A stretch of DNA of 64,000 nt. Source: Zoogloeaceae bacterium. Its GTDB lineage: Bacteria; Pseudomonadota; Gammaproteobacteria; Burkholderiales; Rhodocyclaceae. The notes under the pieces are model-generated. The model was not told the origin of the DNA and did not search any database. It was given only the letters and a program-made list of their open reading frames with translations. Position numbers and translations under genes: made by a program. The first letter of the stretch is position 1; every line of letters begins with the position of its first letter. The stretch spans positions 512,909-576,908 of the forward strand of contig JACKLZ010000003.1 of the NCBI GenBank assembly GCA_024235675.1. The letters are read 5' to 3'. Below are positions 51,481 to 59,843 of the stretch, in pieces.

Positions 51481-53255
51481 TGTTGTTCGGCTACCAGAAA
51501 AGGGCGGGTGCAGGCTTCGTGTTCTGGATATTGTGGCAGTACGCAGCCAGCGCCGGGGCCGCCGATTACTACATCTCTGCGTCGGGCGGAAACGATCGCT
51601 ACGATGGTCGCGCGCCCTCTGTTATTGGAAGTTCGGGGCCATTTGCATCATTCGAACCGTTGCAGTCCTTATGGTTGAAAGGTGGTGACAGGGTTTTACT
51701 CAAGTGTGGAGATCGATTTTTCGGCCATATTCGTATTCGGTTGGAGAGTTCAGAGCCAGGTGAGCTTCAGATCACACGATATGGCGATTGCCCTCCCGGC
51801 AGTGAGCCTGTAGTGGATGGCAGAGAGCCCCTGAGCGAACGATCTTCTGGGGCACTTGTACACGTTTCTCCGGCGTTGCCTGTTGAGCAGGTTTTCGAGG
51901 GCGATATCCCGCTGCGCGAAGCCAGGTTCCCCGAGCATGGCTATTTGATTCTTCCCGAAGGCACTAGCGTTTCAGCAACGCAGTTGCCGAAATTTGAAGG
52001 ACTACCATCCTCTCCACTGGAGGGGGGGCGGCTGCATGCACGAACGCAGGAATGGCTTGTCGAGGAGCAGGACATTACCGCTCCTAACGGTCGACTACAG
52101 TCTGCGCTTCGCTACCCTCTCCGTGCGAAGGCCGGCGTTTATCTGACCGGTAAGGCCTGGATGATTGGGGACAGCCCAGGGTGGGCTTACGATTCCTCAG
52201 CGCGAATTCTTAGTGTTCGAGGTGCTTCGGGTGGAGCGCTCACGACGGTTTCAAAAGGGAATCAGCTTGAGGTTATTGGTCGCGGCTCTGTCGCGATCTC
52301 CGGCCTCGTTTTTGACGCTGCAGGCGGCGACGCGATTCATCTCCGTGTGGATGGGGTGGCAACGGTAAGGGACGTCAGTATTCGCCGTGCGATTGGCAAT
52401 GGTGTCGCCATTGCCGGTGCCGCCAATGCGGTTGTCTACGGCTCAAGCATCAAAGATGTTGGGTTAGATGCTGTCTTTTTTGCTGAGGTTCGACGCACCT
52501 TGGTCCGCAGGAACCGGATTGTGAATGCGGGTATGTATGCCGGACCGCGCCCGAGTCTTGCAGCTATCAATGCACACCGTACCGAAAGTACAACGATCGA
52601 TGAAAATGTAGTCGAGAACTCGGCATATCACGGCATTCGCTTTTCTGGTGATGCCAGAGTGAGGCGAAATTATATTGTGAATAGCTGCTTGCGGCTTAGT
52701 GATTGTGGCGGGATATATACATGGCGCCGAAATGAAAAAGATCGGCGACCGGCCGCGATTGTGGCGGGCAATGTAATTATCGGTGCTGGAGGCGACACAT
52801 CCGTCAAATTTGGAGTTAATGACTGGTTTGCTGGAATTTACCTTGATGACTATACCAATTCCGTTGTAGTACAGAACAACGCTATTGTTGGAGTTAATCA
52901 GGGAATTTATCTGCACAATGCTGTTGACAGTTTTGTCCGAAACAACTTTGTTAGAGCGAGGTTGAAGACGGTTGTTGAGTTAGTCGATTCGGCGCGCTAC
53001 TCGGGGCGGTTAGAATGGAATAATTTGATTGAATCAAATGCTGTTCGCCTTGGCGATTTTGCGGGTGTTTTTTCGGAAACAACTGGTTTGAATGATCTGT
53101 TTTTTGACGGGCCCAAAGTGCGACTCAATGTACTTGATGTTTCGATAAGCAAGACGGCGAAAGTGGAGAGTCTAAACTGTGATGAAGAGCGATTCGTCGA
53201 CGAAAATGAAAGTGAGTCAATGGCTGGGCCGCTCTTAAAAATATTCAGTTGTTAG
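51480..53255 (+). CDS. Secreted right-handed parallel beta-helix protein
   Basis: A 591-residue exported protein. The GTG at 51480 is chosen because a strong AGGAGG site (51467-51472) stands at the right distance; a longer frame starts inside the upstream gene. Signal peptide: AGAGFVFWILWQYAASAGAA. Next comes ADYYISASGGNDRYDGRAP, a start typical of pectate-lyase-like beta helices. Successive PbH1-type coils run from residue about 270 to 540 (NAVVYGSSIKDVGLDAVFFAEVRRTLVRRNRI; DNVVENSAYHGIRFSG-like). It may be a polysaccharide lyase, epimerase or binding protein acting on the EPS. AT-rich, and unlike the rest of the genome. Confidence 0.82.
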   Translation: MLFGYQKRAGAGFVFWILWQYAASAGAADYYISASGGNDRYDGRAPSVIGSSGPFASFEPLQSLWLKGGDRVLLKCGDRFFGHIRIRLESSEPGELQITRYGDCPPGSEPVVDGREPLSERSSGALVHVSPALPVEQVFEGDIPLREARFPEHGYLILPEGTSVSATQLPKFEGLPSSPLEGGRLHARTQEWLVEEQDITAPNGRLQSALRYPLRAKAGVYLTGKAWMIGDSPGWAYDSSARILSVRGASGGALTTVSKGNQLEVIGRGSVAISGLVFDAAGGDAIHLRVDGVATVRDVSIRRAIGNGVAIAGAANAVVYGSSIKDVGLDAVFFAEVRRTLVRRNRIVNAGMYAGPRPSLAAINAHRTESTTIDENVVENSAYHGIRFSGDARVRRNYIVNSCLRLSDCGGIYTWRRNEKDRRPAAIVAGNVIIGAGGDTSVKFGVNDWFAGIYLDDYTNSVVVQNNAIVGVNQGIYLHNAVDSFVRNNFVRARLKTVVELVDSARYSGRLEWNNLIESNAVRLGDFAGVFSETTGLNDLFFDGPKVRLNVLDVSISKTAKVESLNCDEERFVDENESESMAGPLLKIFSC

Positions 53256-53334
53256 TGATGTTGGCACGTGTTCATCAGGGATAGGCTAATTGATTGACTT
53301 CTTTGCGCACCGATCGACGCAAGACTAAATATAT

Positions 53335-54534
53335 ATGAAAATTGTAGTTTTCTCGCCTGATATTCCGTTTCCACCAAATAGGGGAGGGCGCGCGGACATT
53401 TGGCGTCGCATTGAGGCTTTTGTGCGCTTGGGGCATGAGGTGATGCTCGTTAACCTTTACGAGCCGGCAGGAGCGAGTGCGCCGAAGGAATCAGAGCTTC
53501 GGGTGGTCGACTCGGTTGTTGCGCGCCGTTTTTCTTTTCCGATAAAGAGAAGCGCTGTCCGAACGATTTCTCAGTTGGCAGGCTGTTGGCGTGTCCCGTG
53601 GCACGCAGCGACGAGAATTCCGGACCCAGCGGAGTTTCGATTGCTGCGCTCTGACGTTGCCGAGTTCAAACCCGATTTGTTTTGGCTAGATGGCCCGTGG
53701 TTTGGCGTTGCCTCCTTTCGCCTGGCGGCGGAATTGTCAGTTTCTGTCGTGTATAGATCACATAATATCGAGCATGTGTATTTGCCGAGGCAGGCACGTG
53801 CCGCAGTTCGGTGGCGCGATCGTTTGGCATGGATGGTCGCAAGCGCAGGTCTCGAGCGGTTCGAATATCGTATGTTGCGCCAGGCTCAAGCCGTTTTCGA
53901 CATATCTGTCGATGATCTTAACTTCTGGAAGGCGCGTGGGGTCCCGCGACTACATTGGCTTCCTCCGCTATCGGAGTTGGCGCTTCGAGAAAAGCCCTCT
54001 GAGGTGGTGCCCGGCGACGTTGTTTTTGTTGGGAATCTGGGGACTCCTAATAACGTTCGCGGCGTCGAGTGGCTCATTAGAGATATCTTGCCGTATGTGC
54101 AAAATCGTTTTCCCCGAGTCACCTTTAGAATCGTGGGATCGAATCCGACGCCATTTATTCGTGGCTTAATGAAGTCGGTCTCAGGTGTGGAACTTGCCGA
54201 GAACGTCAAGGATGTCCAGCCGTATCTATTTGGAGCAAAAGTGCTGGTAAATCCAGTAATGTCTGGCAGTGGTGTCCAAGTAAAAATGCTTGATATGTTG
54301 ATGACTAATGCTCCTATCATCACGGCGCACCAAGGCACAAAGGGCCTCCCTGATGAATTTCGGTTGTTGTTTCGCGTTTTTGACGAGACCCGAGGTTTTG
54401 CTGAGGCAATTTGTGACGAGCTTCAGAGCCCGACGGTAGACATCAAAGCGCGTGAGCGCGCGAGGGAATCGTTTTCGATCGGCTCCGTTGATCGTGCCCT
54501 TGACGTAGCATCCGGCGGAAATATATGTCGATGA
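53335..54534 (+). CDS. Glycosyltransferase family 4
   Basis: A 399-residue GT-B enzyme. The N-terminus KIVVFSPDIPFPPNRGGRAD is the usual acceptor-domain start of GT4 proteins. The middle has YRSHNIEHVYLPRQARAAVRWRDRLAW, and the C-terminal donor site is VFVGNLGTPNNVRGVEWLI with LFGAKVLVNPVMSGSGVQVKMLDML. This resembles the sugar-transferase PslF/STHY-like group. It starts after an 80-bp gap and overlaps the next gene by 10 bases. Sugar specificity unknown. Confidence 0.88.
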   Translation: MKIVVFSPDIPFPPNRGGRADIWRRIEAFVRLGHEVMLVNLYEPAGASAPKESELRVVDSVVARRFSFPIKRSAVRTISQLAGCWRVPWHAATRIPDPAEFRLLRSDVAEFKPDLFWLDGPWFGVASFRLAAELSVSVVYRSHNIEHVYLPRQARAAVRWRDRLAWMVASAGLERFEYRMLRQAQAVFDISVDDLNFWKARGVPRLHWLPPLSELALREKPSEVVPGDVVFVGNLGTPNNVRGVEWLIRDILPYVQNRFPRVTFRIVGSNPTPFIRGLMKSVSGVELAENVKDVQPYLFGAKVLVNPVMSGSGVQVKMLDMLMTNAPIITAHQGTKGLPDEFRLLFRVFDETRGFAEAICDELQSPTVDIKARERARESFSIGSVDRALDVASGGNICR

Positions 54535-55745
54535 GCCCTAATAACCCTATCTCTCCGCCGGTTAGCCTTCTTATAGTCCATTCTTCTGCCGATCTTTACG
54601 GGTCGGACCGGTCTTTGCTTGATTTTGTCAGTGGCAGTGGAAAACAGTTTGATGTAACTGTTGCATTGCCAGAGCATGGTCCACTTGAAGAAAAGCTGAT
54701 GCTGTCAGGTGCCCGCGTCGTTGTAGGAGAGGTCTGCAAACTTGAAAGAGGTATGTTGTCTCCTGGTGGAATCGCCAAAACCGTACGGGGTGTGTTTCGC
54801 GCATATGCGTTTTTAAAAAGTATTCGGCCTTCAGGTGGGTTTGATCTTGTCTATTCGAACTCTATAGCCGTGCTCGGAGGGGCTCTTTGTGCGTTGATTT
54901 GGCGTGTCCCGCATGTGTGGCATGTGCGCGAAATTCTCACTGGTTCGAGTACGGTTTCTTGGATTTTTCGTCGAATGGTTGGAAGCCTTTCAAGAATTGT
55001 GATTTGCAACTCGGCGCAGACGCAGAGTTGGATCGCACCAGCAGCGAGTTCGGTGAAATACCGGGTGGTGTGGAACGGTTTTGACGCACTGAGTGCGAAT
55101 GGTGGTGATAGGCGAGAGGCTCGAGCCGAATTTGGGGCCGGCGAGGATGATGTCTTGTTTGTCCTGGTTGGGCGCATCAATAGCTGGAAGGGGCAGCGGC
55201 TTCTCGTTGAAGCGTTTTCCGATTTGGTTCGGCGAGGGGCCGGCAATGTTCGATTAGCAATTGTGGGGTCAGCTCCATCTGGCCAGGAACATTTTGAAGA
55301 TGAGCTGGCGCGATGTGTCGGTGCATCGGATGCGAAGGACAAAGTAGTAGTAAAGCCGTACCGAACTGACGTTGAATCGGTGTGGATTGCTGCGGATGTC
55401 GTCGTTGTTCCTTCGATTGAACCTGAGCCGTTCGGGCGCGTAGCGGTCGAGGCAATGGGTTTCAGTCGGCCGGTGATCGCCGCATCGCATGGCGGATTAG
55501 TGGAAATCGTTGCCGACGGGAAGACCGGGATTCTGTTCCCTCCAAGGGATATGGCAGCATTGCGCGAAGCGATGGCGAAGCTAGCGGATAGCCCCGCGTT
55601 ACGTTGCGAAATGGGGGAGGCGGCTGTACGAAGACAGCAGGAATTGTTTTCTTTGGATAGTTATGTCTCTCGAGTGAGCAATGTGCTGCAAGAAGCTCAC
55701 GCTTTGGGCTTTCGAGCTGATTGTGAGATGAGTACCAAGTTGTGA
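54525..55745 (+). CDS. Glycosyltransferase family 4
   Basis: A 406-residue GT-B enzyme. VSLLIVHSSADLYGSDRSLLDFVSG begins the acceptor domain, and VWHVREIL and VICNSAQTQSWI follow. The donor domain has LVGRINSWKGQRLLVEAFSDL, VVVPSIEPEPFGRVAVEAMGFSRPVIAASHGGLVEIV with the typical E-x7-E motif. The ATG at 54525 overlaps the upstream gene; a second ATG at 54531 is possible. Sugar unknown. It ends the AT-rich glycan-specific block, with a 147-bp gap following in which no gene was seen. Confidence 0.9.
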   Translation: MSMSPNNPISPPVSLLIVHSSADLYGSDRSLLDFVSGSGKQFDVTVALPEHGPLEEKLMLSGARVVVGEVCKLERGMLSPGGIAKTVRGVFRAYAFLKSIRPSGGFDLVYSNSIAVLGGALCALIWRVPHVWHVREILTGSSTVSWIFRRMVGSLSRIVICNSAQTQSWIAPAASSVKYRVVWNGFDALSANGGDRREARAEFGAGEDDVLFVLVGRINSWKGQRLLVEAFSDLVRRGAGNVRLAIVGSAPSGQEHFEDELARCVGASDAKDKVVVKPYRTDVESVWIAADVVVVPSIEPEPFGRVAVEAMGFSRPVIAASHGGLVEIVADGKTGILFPPRDMAALREAMAKLADSPALRCEMGEAAVRRQQELFSLDSYVSRVSNVLQEAHALGFRADCEMSTKL

Positions 55746-55892
55746 GGGGTTTTGTCATAGGAGGTGGCTACGTAATTCGGGTGTCGCGTGTGAGCGGCCC
55801 TGAGCTATGTGGCGATGTGCAGCACCTTGAAGCCTGTCCTGCACACATGCGTGCGCTGAGAGTCGCGTACATCGAGATCGGTCGAGCCTGAC

Positions 55893-57023
55893 ATGAAAAA
55901 AAACATCTGCATACTTGGAATCCGCGGCATTCCCGCTGCACATGGCGGCTTCGAAACTTTTGCTGAATCTCTTGCCGTTTTCTTGCGAGATCGCGGCTGG
56001 GCGGTAACGGTGTATTGCCAAGAGTTCGGTAGTGGACCGGTATTCGAAGACACTTGGGAGGGCATTCGCCGTGTAAATGTTCCAGTAAAAGGCGAAGGCC
56101 CCGCCAGCACTATTGTGTTCGACTGGAAGGCGACAGATCTTGCGGCGCGTGAGCCTGGTGGCGTCATCTTGACGCTCGGATACAACACTGCGGTCTTCTG
56201 CGCACGGCTGCGCCTGGCTGGTTTGCCCAACGTCATCAATATGGATGGCATTGAGTGGAAGCGCGCCAAGTGGGGCACTGTCGCCAAGACTTGGTTCTGG
56301 CTAAATGATTGGGCGGGGTGCTGGCTGGGCAACCATCTGGTGGCCGATCACCCGGAGATTAAACGGCACCTGGAGACGCGTGTTCGTGGCGACAAGGTGA
56401 CCGTGATTGCTTACGGCGCAGACGCAATCGACGCGGCTGATGAGGCGCCTGTGCGTGAGCTGGGCCTGACGCCGGGCCGGTTTGTTACCGTGATCGCGCG
56501 GGCAGAGCCCGAGAATTCGCTGCTGGAGATTGTGTCGGCGTTTTCGCGCAAGCGGCGCGATTGCACGCTGGTGGTGCTTGGCAAATACGACCGCGGCCAT
56601 GCCTATCAGCGGCGGGTGCTTGAGGCGGCCAGCGATGAGGTGAAGTTTGTTGGGGCCATTTACGACAAGGCGGTGGTCGCCGCGCTGCGCTATCACAGCA
56701 TGCTGTATGTCCACGGCCATCAGGTGGGCGGCACGAACCCGTCATTGGTTGAGGCGCTGGGTGCTGGCAATGCGGTGCTGGCGCACGACAACCGCTTCAA
56801 TCGGTGGGTGGCCGGTGACGGCGCCGCGTATTTTGGGGGCGTGGACGAATGCGCTTCAGCCTTCGATACCTTGCTGAATAACAAGGCCGGGCTGACGTGC
56901 ATGCAGGATGCGAGCCGCGAGCGGCATCGGGCGGCTTTCACTTGGGACAAAATTTTGGGTGACTACGAGGCCTTGCTGGCGGGTTACCTGCAGGCGGCGG
57001 CGTCGGAAAAGAATACGGTTTGA
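55893..57023 (+). CDS. DUF1972-type glycosyltransferase (rhamnosyltransferase-like)
   Basis: A 376-residue GT-B enzyme. The N-terminal CILGIRGIPAAHGGFETFAESLAVFLRDRGW is the DUF1972 signature found in many rhamnosyltransferases. The donor domain has VTVIARAEPENSLLEIVSAFS, VVLGKYDRGHAYQRRVLEAA and VHGHQVGGTNPSLVEALGAGNAV. The latter replaces the usual E-x7-E with a GTNPSLVEALG box common in this subfamily. dTDP-rhamnose genes lie 3-6 kb downstream, which supports but does not prove the donor. GC content returns to host level within this gene. Confidence 0.88.
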   Translation: MKKNICILGIRGIPAAHGGFETFAESLAVFLRDRGWAVTVYCQEFGSGPVFEDTWEGIRRVNVPVKGEGPASTIVFDWKATDLAAREPGGVILTLGYNTAVFCARLRLAGLPNVINMDGIEWKRAKWGTVAKTWFWLNDWAGCWLGNHLVADHPEIKRHLETRVRGDKVTVIAYGADAIDAADEAPVRELGLTPGRFVTVIARAEPENSLLEIVSAFSRKRRDCTLVVLGKYDRGHAYQRRVLEAASDEVKFVGAIYDKAVVAALRYHSMLYVHGHQVGGTNPSLVEALGAGNAVLAHDNRFNRWVAGDGAAYFGGVDECASAFDTLLNNKAGLTCMQDASRERHRAAFTWDKILGDYEALLAGYLQAAASEKNTV

Positions 57024-57105
57024 GTGCCGGTGCTGCGGCACCGTTGGCGGAAATGACGCGCGCATTGCGCTATCATCGCCCGCTGGTCCAAGTTAGCCCA
57101 ACGAC

Positions 57106-58515
57106 ATGTCTATAAACATCACCCACCACGGCGCCTTTCATGGCGTGACCGGCTCTTGCCACCAGCTGTTCATCGACGATGCGCGCAGTCTGTTGATTGA
57201 CTGCGGTCTGTTTCAGGGGGCGGAGACGTCGCCGGACGGGCGGGGGGCGGCGGATGCGCTGGAGATTGGCTTTGTTCTGGCGGGGGTGCAGGCGCTGGTG
57301 GCCACGCATGTGCATATCGACCATGTGGGGCGCATTCCGTGGTTGTTGGCGGCGGGTTTCAAGGGGCCTATCTATTGCAGCGAGCCGTCGGCCAAGCTGT
57401 TGCCGGTGGTGCTGGCCGATGCGTTTGCGCTGTCGGTGAGCCGCGACCGGCGGGTGGTGGAGCGTTACCTGCAGTTGGTGGAGTCGCGCATTCGGCCCCT
57501 GCCGTGGCGCACCTGGCAGACGGTGGCGAGCGGGCCGCAGGGGCGCTGCCGCATTCGGTTGCAGCGGGCGGGGCATATTCTGGGCTCGGCCTATGTGGAG
57601 TGCGAGCTGACCCGGCCGGGCGAGCCGGTGCGTCGGGTGGTGTTTTCGGGTGACCTGGGCGCGCCGTATGCGCCGCTGCTGCCGGCGCCCAAGTCGCCGT
57701 ATCGGGCGGATGTGGTGGTGCTTGAGAGCACCTATGGCGACCGTAACCACGAGGGCCGCGCCACGCGCCGCAAGCGGCTGCAGGCGGTGGTGGAACGGGC
57801 GCTGGGCAATGGCGGCACGGTGGTGGTGCCGGCGTTCAGCATCGGGCGTACGCAAGAACTGTTGTATGAGTTTGAAGACATCCTGCACCGCCAGCGTGTG
57901 CGGCCGGGGCGCCATGCGGAGCGCTGGGCCAGGCTGCGCATTTATCTGGATTCGCCGCTGGCGGGGCGGTTTACGCAGTTGTACCGCGAGCTGCAGCCGT
58001 TTTGGGATGCCGAGGCGCAGCGGCGGGTGAAGGCGGGGCGCAAGCCGCTGTCGTTCGAGCAGCTGGTGGCCATTGATGACCACAAGGCGCACGAGGCCAA
58101 TGTGCGGCGCCTGGCGCGCAGCGGCGAGCCGGCCATCGTGATTGCAGCCAGCGGCATGTGCGCGGGCGGCCGGGTGGTCAATTACCTCAAGGCGATGCTG
58201 CACGATGCGCGGCACGATGTGTTGTTTGTGGGCTACCAGGCACGCGGCACGCCGGGCGCGGCGATCCAGACCTACGGGCCGCGCGGCGGCTATGTGGATC
58301 TGGACGGCGAGCGCATCGACATTCGCGCCGGGGTGGAGACGCTGTCGGGTTATTCGGCGCATGCCGACCAGGACGGCCTGGTGCGCTTTGTGACGCGCAT
58401 GCGGCATCTGCCGAGCGAGGTGCGCTTGATTCATGGCGATGACGACGCCCGCCGTACCCTGGCCGAGCGCCTGGTGCGCGAGACGGGCGGGGCGGTGTCG
58501 GTGTTGAATGGGTGA
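57106..58515 (+). CDS. Beta-CASP metallo-beta-lactamase-fold hydrolase (RNase-like)
   Basis: A 469-residue cytoplasmic protein. The MBL fold has TGSCHQLFIDDARSLLIDCGLFQG and the zinc motif THVHIDHVGRIPWL, where the family usually has THAHxDH. Later ligands are QRAGHILGSAYVE and SGDLG. The beta-CASP insert has STYGDRNHEG, VVVPAFSIGRTQELLYE and ASGMCAGGRVVNYL, and the C-terminus has SGYSAHADQDGLVRFV. Such proteins are ribonucleases or RNA-processing enzymes (YsH/CPSF73-like). It follows the EPS locus by 82 bp and may be cotranscribed, but its role there is unclear. Confidence 0.9.
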   Translation: MSINITHHGAFHGVTGSCHQLFIDDARSLLIDCGLFQGAETSPDGRGAADALEIGFVLAGVQALVATHVHIDHVGRIPWLLAAGFKGPIYCSEPSAKLLPVVLADAFALSVSRDRRVVERYLQLVESRIRPLPWRTWQTVASGPQGRCRIRLQRAGHILGSAYVECELTRPGEPVRRVVFSGDLGAPYAPLLPAPKSPYRADVVVLESTYGDRNHEGRATRRKRLQAVVERALGNGGTVVVPAFSIGRTQELLYEFEDILHRQRVRPGRHAERWARLRIYLDSPLAGRFTQLYRELQPFWDAEAQRRVKAGRKPLSFEQLVAIDDHKAHEANVRRLARSGEPAIVIAASGMCAGGRVVNYLKAMLHDARHDVLFVGYQARGTPGAAIQTYGPRGGYVDLDGERIDIRAGVETLSGYSAHADQDGLVRFVTRMRHLPSEVRLIHGDDDARRTLAERLVRETGGAVSVLNG

Positions 58516-58555
58516 TGTGCTGCGCTGGATGCCGGGTGTGGCGGGGGGCGGCGGA

Positions 58556-58793
58556 TGCGCTGCGCTTATCCGCCCTACATTTTCGGCCGGGCGCCGTAGG
58601 GCGGATAAGCCAAAGGCGCATCCGCCGATTGTCGTCGGTTCGTAGGGTGGTCAGCTCCGCTGCCCACCATCGGCGGGCGATGTACCGGCAGACGGTTGAG
58701 TTTTGTAGGGTGGGCGGCTCGCCGCCCACCATCGATGATGGATGCGCCGATAGGGTTTTCGGTGGGCGGCAAGCCGCCCACCCTACGGTGACC
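58556..58793. repeat. Mixed GTAG-headed palindromic repeats
   Basis: Several repeat types lie side by side. GTAGGGCGGATAAGC (58596) pairs with an inverted GCTTATCCGCCCTAC (58564). GTAGGGTGGTCAGC is at 58642. GTAGGGTGGGCGGCTCGCC (58707) pairs with an inverted partner ending CACCCTAC near 58793. Stems differ but the GTAGGG head is kept. No gene was recognised here. Confidence 0.78.
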
Positions 58794-58844
58794 GGTGCGC
58801 CGGGGCGGTGTTTTTACGGCGAGCGGTGACGCACGGCAGGTTTT

Positions 58845-58948
58845 GTAGGGTGGTCAGCTTTGCTGCCCACCATCGGCGGTTGAAGCGCCGGCAGACGGTT
58901 GAGGATGTCTCGGGCGGTTTTGGTGGGCAGCAAAGCTGACCACCCTAC
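58845..58948. repeat. REP-pair (BIME) A, left of the toxin-antitoxin genes
   Basis: A 104-bp unit starts GTAGGGTGGTCAGCTTTGCT and ends with the inverted partner AGCTGACCACCCTAC. It is nearly identical in sequence and length to the unit at 59661-59765 on the other side of the ParDE-like genes. Confidence 0.82.
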
Positions 58949-59007
58949 GATGATTGGGGCACGATGCGTCGGCTGGCGGTTGACGACGGAAGGTGCGATT
59001 GATGGGC

Positions 59008-59298
59008 TCAGTAGCCAACTTCTTTTTGATGTCGCAAGGCCAGGATGACGACGGTGTCGCCATCGAACCGATACCGCGCGACGTAGCCGCTGTCGCCGAA
59101 GTCGATGAGCCATTCTCGGTAGGCTTCGGGCAGGTCGTCAACCGGGCGGCCGATGTGCGGTTGGCGAGCCAGCACGCGCATCGCATCCAGAATGGCTTGC
59201 GCGGCTCTTTGTGCGGCGAGTGGGTTTTTGGGGCGCAGAAATTCGCGCAGGCGTTGCAGGTCGCGGAGGGCGGCCGGTGCGTACCTTATTTGTGCCAT
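59008..59298 (-). CDS. RelE/ParE-family toxin
   Basis: A 96-residue protein of the ParE/RelE fold: IRYAPAALRDLQRLREFLRPKN at the N-terminus, then LDAMRVLARQPHIGRPVDDLPEAYREWLIDFGDSGYVARYRF. The C-terminal strand is VVILALRHQKEVGY, with the conserved R-H-E/x-Y ending. It overlaps the upstream antitoxin gene by 13 bases. ParE toxins poison gyrase and RelE toxins cut mRNA; the GRPV-DLPE-YREW pattern favours ParE. A chromosomal module flanked by BIME repeats. Confidence 0.88.
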   Translation of the reverse strand: MAQIRYAPAALRDLQRLREFLRPKNPLAAQRAAQAILDAMRVLARQPHIGRPVDDLPEAYREWLIDFGDSGYVARYRFDGDTVVILALRHQKEVGY

Positions 59299-59576
59299 TC
59301 GGGGGTCGGACTTTCGTCGTCGGTGCCCCAGCTGGCAAGCCAGGCTTCAACCTCGTCGGCGGTGCCATGGAGGCCCGTTTCCTGGTATTCGTTCCAGGCC
59401 TTGAGCGTGTCTTGCCGGAACGCCTCGCGTTTTTCCTCGCGATCGACATATTCCTCGATGGCTTGGCGCATCAGCCAGTGCGGCGTGCGGTGTCGGGCCT
59501 CGGCCAGACGCTTGACGCGGTCTCGGGTTGCGTCGTCGATCTTGATCGCGACGGGGCGAGTTGAAGCGCTGGGCAT
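59286..59576 (-). CDS. ParD/CopG-type ribbon-helix-helix antitoxin
   Basis: A 96-residue protein. The N-terminal ribbon-helix-helix is clear: RPVAIKIDDATRDRVKRLAEARHRTPHWLMRQAIEEYVDREEKRE. An acidic C-terminus (VEAWLASWGTDDESPTPEW) would wrap the toxin. An AGGAGG site (59587-59582, minus strand) precedes the ATG at 59576; an upstream ATG at 59639 would read through the operator and is rejected. The gene order antitoxin-toxin with overlap is typical. Confidence 0.87.
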   Translation of the reverse strand: MPSASTRPVAIKIDDATRDRVKRLAEARHRTPHWLMRQAIEEYVDREEKREAFRQDTLKAWNEYQETGLHGTADEVEAWLASWGTDDESPTPEWHK

Positions 59577-59603
59577 GGTCGCCTCCTGTGGGCGGGTAGT
59601 GTC

Positions 59604-59614
59604 AGGTATTACCT
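59604..59614 (-). promoter_or_regulatory. Operator candidate of the toxin-antitoxin operon
   Basis: AGGTATTACCT is a perfect 5-1-5 palindrome 28 bases upstream of the antitoxin ATG. Ribbon-helix-helix antitoxins bind short palindromes of this kind to repress their own operon. Confidence 0.5.
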
Positions 59615-59660
59615 TACGCAGCTTTGGGCGTTTGGACAACGGGCTCGCGACAAGGGGTTT

Positions 59661-59765
59661 GTAGGGTGGTCAGCTTTGCTGCCCACCATCGGCGGTTGAA
59701 GCGCCGGCAGGCGGTTGAGGGTGCTTCGGACGGTTGTTGTTGGGCAGCAAAGCTGACCACCCTAC
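59661..59765. repeat. REP-pair (BIME) B, right of the toxin-antitoxin genes
   Basis: This 105-bp unit has the same GTAGGGTGGTCAGCTTTGCT start, the same internal GAAGCGCCGGCAG linker and the same inverted CACCCTAC end as 58845-58948, in the same orientation. The two units form a direct repeat around the toxin-antitoxin operon. Confidence 0.82.
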
Positions 59766-59843
59766 GATCATCGGCATGACGCCGTGGTCCGGTAAACTAC
59801 GGCCAAATTTGAAATTTACTTGCGCCCACATGGCGGTGCAGGC

